Below, one piece after another: positions 54,930 to 61,672 of a stretch of 64,000 nucleotides of DNA (positions are counted from its first letter, which is position 1; each line of letters opens with the position of its first letter). A model generated the notes under the pieces. The model had not been told where the DNA came from, did not search any database, and saw only the letters and a list, made by a program, of their open reading frames with translations. The position numbers were made by a program, and so were the translations under genes. Source of the DNA: Arthrobacter yangruifuii (GTDB taxonomy: Bacteria; Actinomycetota; Actinomycetes; Actinomycetales; Micrococcaceae); assembly GCF_009192775.1 (NCBI RefSeq), contig NZ_VTFX01000004.1:434001-498000 (forward strand), read 5' to 3'.

Positions 54930-55667
54930 TTAGCCGATCGTCGTGATTTCCGGGCCGCGCTCGGGCGCGGCAGGCTTGGCTGCATCCTTGTCGGGGCGCG
55001 GCAGCGGGGAGGCATCCCGGGGCAGGCGCAGCTGCAGCAGGTCGCGCGGCGGAAGGGGCTGCTCGCCCCGGACGACGACGACGTTGCGGAAGACTTCCTC
55101 GAGGGGCCCGGCGGCGTCGGGGTTCATGGCGGCCGGGCCGCCGAAGACGCCGCGGAGGAACCAGCGCGGACCGTCGACGCCGACGAACCGGGCCACGCGG
55201 TATCCCTTGGAGCCGTCCTGGGCCAGCGCCGGCACCTTAGCCAGCAGTTCGGTGCCGAAGGTGCCCGAAAGTTCATCCACCGTGCCGCCCTGCGAGGCCA
55301 CCGATTTGCCGATCTGTTCCCGGATATCGTCCCAAAGGGTCTCGGACCGCGGGGCGGCGAAGGCCTGCAGCTGCAGGCTGGACCCGTCCAGATCCAGCGT
55401 CACGGCAACCACGCGCTGGGTCTTTTCCTCGACTTCCAGCCGGAGCTGCAGCCCCTGGGAAGCGGCGATCCGCAGTGCTCCCAGGTCAACGTAGCCTTCC
55501 TCGGAGGAACGCTCGCTGACATCGTAGGGCCCGCCGGCGGCCGCGGCCTGCCCGGAGCCGCTGCCCGTGCCTGCTGTGTCCTCCGCCTCCGCGGGTGCGT
55601 TCTCCGCAGCCGCGTCGGCTCCGGCCGTTTCTTCTGCCATGGTTTTCCTACGGCGCCCAAATGCCAT
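54930..55667 (-). CDS. DUF3710 family protein
   Basis: 245 residues from ATG 55667, with GAAGGAA 9 bases upstream. After an Ala/Glu-rich disordered N-terminus (to about 45) the domain begins PYDVSERSSEEGYVDLGALRIAA and includes LQAFAAPRSETLWDDIREQI and GPRWFLRGVFGGPAA. Soluble, acidic at both ends, no catalytic motif. First gene of the three-gene run leading to DUF3159. Function unknown. Confidence 0.9.
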   Translation of the reverse strand: MAFGRRRKTMAEETAGADAAAENAPAEAEDTAGTGSGSGQAAAAGGPYDVSERSSEEGYVDLGALRIAASQGLQLRLEVEEKTQRVVAVTLDLDGSSLQLQAFAAPRSETLWDDIREQIGKSVASQGGTVDELSGTFGTELLAKVPALAQDGSKGYRVARFVGVDGPRWFLRGVFGGPAAMNPDAAGPLEEVFRNVVVVRGEQPLPPRDLLQLRLPRDASPLPRPDKDAAKPAAPERGPEITTIG

Positions 55668-55751
55668 AACCGACGTTCCTTCTCTCGTGTGTCTGTTTGT
55701 TCTTAGTATGGCCGCCGCATTGTCCGCTGCCGCCCGGAACCGGAAAACGAA

Positions 55752-56222
55752 TCAGGCCGGAACGGCGGTGAAGCCTCCGGTGGACCCGAATCCGCCGGCT
55801 CCCCGAACGGAGTCCGGGAGCTCGTCCACCGGAACGAATTCGGCGGTTTCCACCCGCTGGATCACCAGCTGGGCAATCCTGTCGCCGCGCCGCAGGGTGA
55901 CCGGCTGCGTCGTATCCGTGTTGATCAGCGTGACCGAAATTTCCCCGCGGTAGCCGGCGTCCACGGTACCGGGTGCGTTGACGATGCTGATGCCGTGCTT
56001 GGCAGCGAGTCCGGAGCGCGGATGGACAAAGGCAGCGTAGCCGAACGGGAGGGCCAGGCTGACACCGGTGGGAATGAGCCGCCGTTCCCCGGGGGCGAGG
56101 GTGAAGTCGATCCGCGAGCGAAGGTCGGCTCCGGCGTCGCCGGGCTGCGCATACGACGGCGGTTCCAGCCCGCCGTCGAGCATTTTCAGCTGTACCTTCA
56201 GCGTGGTTCCTGCACCTTGCAC
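55752..56222 (-). CDS. dut: Deoxyuridine 5'-triphosphate nucleotidohydrolase
   Basis: 156 residues from GTG 56222, with CCGGAG 8 bases upstream. All five trimeric dUTPase motifs: [39 protein letters not shown] and the C-terminal P-loop-like [10 protein letters not shown]. It hydrolyses dUTP to dUMP, keeping uracil out of DNA and feeding thymidylate synthesis; a thymidine kinase gene lies 3 kb away. Confidence 0.97.
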   Translation of the reverse strand: MQGAGTTLKVQLKMLDGGLEPPSYAQPGDAGADLRSRIDFTLAPGERRLIPTGVSLALPFGYAAFVHPRSGLAAKHGISIVNAPGTVDAGYRGEISVTLINTDTTQPVTLRRGDRIAQLVIQRVETAEFVPVDELPDSVRGAGGFGSTGGFTAVPA

Positions 56223-56428
56223 CAGTTTCTCCGGTTTCCATAGATTTCAAACGTCTGCGGGCCCCGCCGGATGCACGGGGTGGAAATGCTTCCCTGCGGG
56301 AAGCCGCCCGGGTCCGGCCCGCCGGGCCAACCCCCACACTTTAGCGCGTTTTCCTGTACACCTGCCGGGCAGCGCGCGCCGGCACGGCCCGGGATGAAAT
56401 GCCCCGCCAAAGGTGAAAAGCTGGGGGT

Positions 56429-56914
56429 ATGTCATCCCCTTCCCCCAAGAGCCCTGCCCCCAAGGGCTCCGCCAGCACAGTGCTGTACTCCGAACGCCTT
56501 ACGCCGTCCTTCGGGATCTGGTTCGTTGCGGCCCTCCTGGCCGCCGCCTGCATCCTTGTGTTTGTCCCCATCAGCCTGACAGCGGGCATCACCGGCGCCG
56601 TTGTTGCCGCGGTCATCTTTGCCGTCCTGCTGATTCTGTCCACCCCGCAGATCCGGGTCACCCCCGACAGCCTGCAGGTGGGGCGCGCGCAGATTGAACG
56701 CCGCTTCATCGGCCAGGTGGAGGCCTTCCGCGGCGACGATGCCACCATGCAGCGCGGCCCCGCACTGAACGCCACCGCCTACATGTGCATCCGCGGGTGG
56801 ATCTCACCGGTGGTCCGCATTGAAATCACGGATCCGGCGGACCGCACCCCCTACTGGCTGACCTCCACGCGGCACCCCGAGAAGCTTGTCGAAGCGCTGA
56901 CCCAGGGACGCTGA
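56429..56914 (+). CDS. DUF3093 family membrane protein
   Basis: 161 residues, GGGGGT before the ATG. A Ser/Pro-rich cytoplasmic start, two adjacent helices (FGIWFVAALLAAACILVFVPI; GITGAVVAAVIFAVLLILS), then a PH-like beta domain (IRVTPDSLQVGRAQIERRFIG, YWLTSTRHPEKLVEALT), as in DUF3093. Convergent with the DUF4193 gene with one base between. Function unknown. Confidence 0.9.
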   Translation: MSSPSPKSPAPKGSASTVLYSERLTPSFGIWFVAALLAAACILVFVPISLTAGITGAVVAAVIFAVLLILSTPQIRVTPDSLQVGRAQIERRFIGQVEAFRGDDATMQRGPALNATAYMCIRGWISPVVRIEITDPADRTPYWLTSTRHPEKLVEALTQGR

Positions 56915-56915
56915 G

Positions 56916-57215
56916 CTAGCCTTCGCAGTCCACGCAGTACGCCAATCCGTCCTTTTCCAGGGCTATCTGGGAGCGGTGCCGGACCAGGAAGCAGGACGCG
57001 CAGGTGAACTCATCCGCCTGCGCCGGAAGTACCCGCACCAGCAGCTCTTCGCCGGAAAGATCCGCTCCGGGCAGTTCAAAGGCATCTGCGGCCTCGGCTT
57101 CATCCTCGTCCACCACGGCAGACTGCGGATCGGTACGCCTGGTCTTGAGCTCCGCTATCGGCTCGGAGCCGGTGTCTTCCTCGGTTTTGCGGGGGGCGTC
57201 ATAATCTGTCGCCAT
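56916..57215 (-). CDS. DUF4193 zinc-ribbon-like protein
   Basis: 99 residues. Acidic (DEDEAEAADAFELP) with two CxxC pairs, CASC and CVDC, about 23 residues apart, forming a likely zinc ribbon: FTCASCFLVRHRSQIALEKDGLAYCVDC. Highly conserved in Actinobacteria; function unknown. Divergent from sepH. Confidence 0.92.
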   Translation of the reverse strand: MATDYDAPRKTEEDTGSEPIAELKTRRTDPQSAVVDEDEAEAADAFELPGADLSGEELLVRVLPAQADEFTCASCFLVRHRSQIALEKDGLAYCVDCEG

Positions 57216-57530
57216 AGTGTCTTATCTCGCCGTCCGGTTGAGTGGTGTTCGCTGCTGCCTTGAGCCCCGGACCGGACCGGGTGTCCGGTCCGCGTCGGGA
57301 ACTCGCAGATATCAACGCCACGGTTACCTGTTTTGTGCCCGTAACGCAGAGATTTTTGCCTACCTTCGGCCAAAAAGCGAACCGGCACCAGCCCGGCGCC
57401 CCGGCCGGGGTGCCGGAGCAGCGTACCGCGGCCCCTTCCATCTGCGCCACACCCGGGCAAAGCGTAGGTTTTCGCCGCCGGGGATGGCATTGTTTCAAGA
57501 AGGAATTGCTATCGGGTGGAGGACTTTTTG
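57216..57530. promoter_or_regulatory. 315-bp divergent region between DUF4193 and sepH
   Basis: No gene seen. Two GC-rich inverted repeats: CGGACCGGA/TCCGGTCCG (57268-57276 and 57284-57292), and CCGGCGCCCC-GGCC-GGGGTGCCGG (57393-57416, one G-T). Either could be a transcript boundary or a protein site. GGTGGAGG (57515-57522) is the sepH ribosome binding site. Confidence 0.5.
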
Positions 57531-58871
57531 ATGCAGGATCTACGGCTGGTGGGTGTCCAGGAAGGTGGCGAACATCTGCTGTTAAGCGGCAAGGGCGGGG
57601 AAACCTTCCGTCTCCGGATTGATGAGGCCCTCCGGGTGGCGGCATCACGCCCGCACCGCTCCGCACCGCAGGCCGCTCCCTCGGCAGGCACCACCATGAG
57701 CCCCCGGGACATCCAGGCACGCATCCGTTCCGGTGCCAGTGCCGAAGAGGTTGCCAAGCTGTCAGGCCTCGACCTGACCCACATCCACCGCTACGAGGGT
57801 CCGGTCCTCGCGGAACGGGAATACGTTGCGCAGCAGGCCCGCAGCGTGGAAGTCGCTGCCCCGATGTCCGCCACCCATGACGGCTACCGCAGTGCCTTCG
57901 GCGAGAATCCGGTGAATCTCGGGGACATGGTGCTTCACCGCCTGCGTTCCTTCGGGGTGGATCCTGAATCCGTCGAGTGGGATGCCTGGCGCCGCCCGGA
58001 CGGCACCTGGGAAGTGGTGGCACGCTTCGAGCTCACCGAGAAGTCCTCCGGCGCCGCCATCGGCGAGGAACCGCCGGCCCGCTGGATCTTCAGCCCGCTG
58101 CGCAAGAGCGTCACCAACACCAACCGCTGGGCGCAGGTCCTCAGTGAACTCGAGCCGCTGGACACGCCCGTACCCACCCGCCGTCTGGCCGCCGTCGCGG
58201 ACCGCGTCTTCGATATAGAGGCGGAAGGCAGCCCTGCCTCGGACGACACCGACAACATCCTCGAAGTCCTGAAGTCGCGCCGCGGCCAGCGTCTGGGCAG
58301 CGATGAAGAGGGCGACGACGCGCTTGCGGCCCTGCTCACCAAGGGCAGCATCCCCGCAGCGCACCCCCGCGAGGACAGCTCCGGGGACGAGGACAGCAGC
58401 AGCCGGAGCCCCCGGACCGGCAGGCTGACGCTGGCACCGTCGGTCGAGCCTGCGGACTCCGACGATCCGGTTGATCCCGTCGCCCTTCCCGGCAGTGTGT
58501 CGCAGACCCGGGAAATCAGCGTCCTCGCCCGTCCCTTCCGCCGGCGCGCAGCCCGCGCCGAAGAGGCAGCCCGCACCGAAGAGGCCGCAGCGGAGGGCGC
58601 CGGCGAAGACACAACCGCCCCCTCGGACCCGACGGACGGCACCGTCCCGGAGGAATCACCGGCAGAAGTTACCGAACCGTCCGGGCGGAAGAACGCCGGC
58701 CGGGATTTCCCGTGGGACCGTCTGCCCAGCGGCGGCAAAGGTCAATCGGAGGACCCGGAGGCTGAGAAGACCGAGGGCAAGGACGGCGCCGCCCCGGAAC
58801 GGCGCGTCAAGCCGAAGCGTTCCTCGGTCCCGTCCTGGGACGAGATCGTCTTCGGAACCAAGGGAGACTAA
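57531..58871 (+). CDS. sepH: Septation protein SepH
   Basis: 446 residues. ATG 57531 (MQDLRLVGVQEGGEHLLL) is chosen over the in-frame GTG at 57516, because GGAGG lies 8 bases before it and SepH proteins begin this way. The N-terminal DUF3071 domain contains the helix-turn-helix MSPRDIQARIRSGASAEEVAKLSGLDLTHIHRYEGPVLAERE; the second half is a long acidic, Ala/Glu-rich disordered tail ending in PSWDEIVFGTKGD, a conserved terminal motif. SepH binds FtsZ and promotes filament assembly in actinobacteria. Converges with thymidine kinase, overlapping 4 bases. Confidence 0.93.
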   Translation: MQDLRLVGVQEGGEHLLLSGKGGETFRLRIDEALRVAASRPHRSAPQAAPSAGTTMSPRDIQARIRSGASAEEVAKLSGLDLTHIHRYEGPVLAEREYVAQQARSVEVAAPMSATHDGYRSAFGENPVNLGDMVLHRLRSFGVDPESVEWDAWRRPDGTWEVVARFELTEKSSGAAIGEEPPARWIFSPLRKSVTNTNRWAQVLSELEPLDTPVPTRRLAAVADRVFDIEAEGSPASDDTDNILEVLKSRRGQRLGSDEEGDDALAALLTKGSIPAAHPREDSSGDEDSSSRSPRTGRLTLAPSVEPADSDDPVDPVALPGSVSQTREISVLARPFRRRAARAEEAARTEEAAAEGAGEDTTAPSDPTDGTVPEESPAEVTEPSGRKNAGRDFPWDRLPSGGKGQSEDPEAEKTEGKDGAAPERRVKPKRSSVPSWDEIVFGTKGD

Positions 58872-59722
58872 TCCCGGCCGGCCTCCGGCCGGGATTGCAC
58901 TGAGCACAGCGACGCCGACTGTCCGTCTTCTTCGAGCGCGGCAGCCTGCTGCGCGGTTACGCGGCGCATGTAGTGCCGGCGGCACAGCGTTTCATAGCCG
59001 ATGACCGGTCCGGCTACGGCCGGGGTCCCGGACGCCGCACCCGATGCCTCGGCAGGCAGGAGGCCGCCGGCGTCGAACAGCGGCTGATCGTCAAACAGCG
59101 GCTCATCCTCGAATAAGGGCCGCTCCTCGAACAGGGGCTCATCCTTCGCTCCGGCCCGCTCCTTCTCCGCGGCGGCGGGTGCCGGGGTGCGGGACTCGAC
59201 GTCGCCCACCACCACCTGGTCCCCCTCCGTCACCATCACGCCGTCAACAGTGCGCGCGTTGTGCGTGGCGCGCCGCCCGCACCAGCACAGGGCACGGACC
59301 TGGAGCACTTCCATCCGGTCCGCGAGTTCGACGAGCCGCTGGGACCCCGGGAAGAGCCGGGTCCTGAAGTCGGAGGTGATGCCGAACGCAAAAACGTCAA
59401 TATCCATCTCGTCCACAATGCAGGCGAGCTGCTCCACCTGCCGGGCACTGTAGAACTGCGCCTCGTCACAGATGACGTAGTCCACGTTGTGTCCGGCTTC
59501 CCGGCAGCGCAGCACTTCGGCCCAGAAATCGGTATCGTCGCGCACTTCGACGGCCGGAGTCTGCAGGCCGAGCCTGCTGGAGATCATGGACTCCCCCGCC
59601 CGGTCATTGCGGCTAAACAGGATGCCGCCGCGGCCGCGGGCGCTGTGGTTGTAATCCATCTGGAGCGCGAGCGTGGACTTGCCGCAGTCCATGGTGCCTG
59701 AGAAAAAGACCAGTTCCGCCAT
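58868..59722 (-). CDS. tdk: Thymidine kinase (type II) with repeat insertion
   Basis: 284 residues from ATG 59722 (MAELVFFSG); upstream codons in frame overlap the preceding gene. P-loop GTMDCGKS at 9-16, catalytic E87 in CDEAQF, zinc ligands C146, C148, C247 and H250, and substrate lasso GYETLCRRHY. TK1-type enzymes are usually 190-230 residues; the extra length is an insertion at about 178-241 between the zinc half-sites. It carries four consecutive six-residue repeats (EPLFEE, RPLFED, EPLFDD, QPLFDA). Salvage of thymidine to dTMP. Two bases after the phosphatase-family gene, so in its operon. Confidence 0.93.
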   Translation of the reverse strand: MAELVFFSGTMDCGKSTLALQMDYNHSARGRGGILFSRNDRAGESMISSRLGLQTPAVEVRDDTDFWAEVLRCREAGHNVDYVICDEAQFYSARQVEQLACIVDEMDIDVFAFGITSDFRTRLFPGSQRLVELADRMEVLQVRALCWCGRRATHNARTVDGVMVTEGDQVVVGDVESRTPAPAAAEKERAGAKDEPLFEERPLFEDEPLFDDQPLFDAGGLLPAEASGAASGTPAVAGPVIGYETLCRRHYMRRVTAQQAAALEEDGQSASLCSVQSRPEAGRD

Positions 59723-59724
59723 GG

Positions 59725-60933
59725 CTACTTTCCGCCCTGCGCCGTGGAGGACTTGGCTTTGCGTGTCTCGGGCTTTGCGAGGACCAGGAGGGGAACCTCG
59801 CATTCCGCTTTGGTGAGGGAGCCGTGCTGGCCGGTGACCTCCATTGCCGAGGCAGATGCCCGGCGTCCGTCGAACAGCGCAATCGGCTCACGCGCGGCGA
59901 CCATCAGGTCCCCGATGCGGGGCAGAACGGCGGCATCCACCTCGGGGCCGAAGTACCCGGCACGCACTGCTTCTTCCCGTGTGAACACCCAGGCCCGGGT
60001 GCCGTAGGCTTCCTGCCAGGCGGCCCTGAGGCGGTCCCGGGCATCATCGCCTGCGTCCGGTTCCAGGTACAGGTGGACCATGCGCGGCTCCCCCGCCGTA
60101 TGCCGGACACCGTCCACCAGTTCCGGCCGGGTGCTGAAATCAAACCGCTGCGTCACCGGAACGTCCACCATGCCGTGGTCGGCGGTCAGGAGCACCAGGG
60201 TACCGGAGGGGACCCTGGCAACCAGCCGCTTCAGGGCGCTGTCGAGCTCTTCCAGTTCGCTGCCCCATTCAGCGGAAGCCGCACCGTACCGGTGGCCGGC
60301 CTTGTCCAGCTCGTTCCAGTAGAGGTACATCAGCATGCGGTCCGCGCCGGCCAGGGCCTCGACCGCCGCGGAAACACGGGCATGGACCCCGGAGGCCGCC
60401 AGGAACGTGCCGCCCCGCAGCGCGGCACGGGTCAGCGGGGAATCGGCGAAGCGGGGCAGGCTGACCGTGGCCACGGGAAGGTGCTCAGCGGCCTTTTCCA
60501 GGACAGTGGGATAGGGCTGCCACTGCAGCGGATCAACTCCGGGATCCCAGGATCCGAGCATGTTCACCACTTTGTCCTGGCGCGGATCCAGCACGTCGTA
60601 TCCCACCAGCCCGTGCCGGCCGGGAGGAAGTCCCGTGCCGAGGGACGCCAGCGAGGCCACGGTGGTGGTGGGGAAGGAAGCGCTGAGGCTGCGGGCGGCC
60701 GGGAGGAAGCCCTTCAGGAACGGTGCATGCCCGCCCCGCTTTCGAAGCAGCGACAGGCCCAGCCCGTCCACCATGACCACAACAACGCGGCGGGCAGCTG
60801 GAAGGGACAACGTGTTGTCATAGCCCGGAACGCCCAGCACAGCTGCTGCGCTGGACAGCACGTCGGCTACGGAACCGGATCCGTAGGCAGGTGCTGCGGG
60901 CAGGGGGTCAGGGGCGGCCGGAATGGATGCCAC
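59725..60933 (-). CDS. Alkaline phosphatase superfamily (nucleotide pyrophosphatase/phosphodiesterase-like) protein
   Basis: 402 residues from GTG 60933, 4 bases after the DUF5998 stop; longer readings would overlap that gene and are Pro/Arg-rich. Metal-binding motifs: VVVVMVDGLGLSLL (first Asp), the nucleophile Thr in SFPTTTVASLASLGTG, YWNELDKAGHRYG, LTADHGMVDVP and the final GQHGSLTKAE. It likely hydrolyses phosphodiesters or nucleotide pyrophosphates. No signal peptide from this start, so cytoplasmic. Middle gene of DUF5998-phosphatase-tdk. Confidence 0.88.
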   Translation of the reverse strand: MASIPAAPDPLPAAPAYGSGSVADVLSSAAAVLGVPGYDNTLSLPAARRVVVVMVDGLGLSLLRKRGGHAPFLKGFLPAARSLSASFPTTTVASLASLGTGLPPGRHGLVGYDVLDPRQDKVVNMLGSWDPGVDPLQWQPYPTVLEKAAEHLPVATVSLPRFADSPLTRAALRGGTFLAASGVHARVSAAVEALAGADRMLMYLYWNELDKAGHRYGAASAEWGSELEELDSALKRLVARVPSGTLVLLTADHGMVDVPVTQRFDFSTRPELVDGVRHTAGEPRMVHLYLEPDAGDDARDRLRAAWQEAYGTRAWVFTREEAVRAGYFGPEVDAAVLPRIGDLMVAAREPIALFDGRRASASAMEVTGQHGSLTKAECEVPLLVLAKPETRKAKSSTAQGGK

Positions 60934-60937
60934 GGTG

Positions 60938-61612
60938 CTAGCGCTGCGGGTGGGCGCGGTTGAAGCGTCCCCCAATGCCGGGCATGCGCTGGCGCGTGTC
61001 GCCGCCGTCGAGCGGGCGGGAAACGGCAGTGGTGTCCGTGTTGACCTTGCGCAGGGCGCGCGCGAAGGCCTTGGCGTTCTGGACTGCCTGGGCGCCGTCC
61101 GCTTCGGCACTGACGCGGAGCACAATGTCCTCCTGCGCGATGGTGCCGGTGTAGCCGTGGTCGGCATCGCACTGCGGGTCTGCGCAGCCGGCCGGACCCA
61201 TGTCCAGGCGCTGGCCTCCCGACCAGGCGATGGCGAGGGTCATTTCCCGCACCGGGTCCGACGGTTTGTAGTTCTGCGGCTGGGCGTACATGTAGCCCAG
61301 CACCACGGAGCGGATCTGCGTCACCGGTACGGATTCGGTGGAGACCTGCGCCATCATCTGCTCACCGGCTTCGTCCAGCTGCTGGTCATCCACGTGGGTG
61401 ATCACCAGCATGTCTTCGGTCAGCACCAGAACCGTAATGTGGCGGTGCACCTCGGTGCGCTCAAAGTGCGTTTCGAGGTGGATCAGATGGGAGAGCGGTT
61501 CGCGGCCGTCCAGCGCGTCGTGAACCACATCGGCCAGGAGTGTCGGGTAAAAGCCCGCCCGCTCCATGGATGCGTCAAGGCTGCGGCGTTCAGCGGAAAG
61601 TAACGGCGACAT
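60938..61612 (-). CDS. DUF5998 family protein
   Basis: 224 residues from ATG 61612. ERAGFYPTLLADVVHDALDGREPLSHLIHLETHFERTEVHRHITVLVLTEDMLVITHVDD and the CADPQCDADHGYTGTI segment (two Cys and a His, possibly metal-binding) match the actinobacterial DUF5998 family that neighbours this phosphatase-like gene in related genomes as I recall. Function unknown; first gene of the three-gene operon. Confidence 0.85.
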   Translation of the reverse strand: MSPLLSAERRSLDASMERAGFYPTLLADVVHDALDGREPLSHLIHLETHFERTEVHRHITVLVLTEDMLVITHVDDQQLDEAGEQMMAQVSTESVPVTQIRSVVLGYMYAQPQNYKPSDPVREMTLAIAWSGGQRLDMGPAGCADPQCDADHGYTGTIAQEDIVLRVSAEADGAQAVQNAKAFARALRKVNTDTTAVSRPLDGGDTRQRMPGIGGRFNRAHPQR

Positions 61613-61672
61613 GCTTCCAGTTTCCCCCAGACCGCCCCTTCCTGCCTAAATGGCGCGCGGGTGGTGGAAAAG

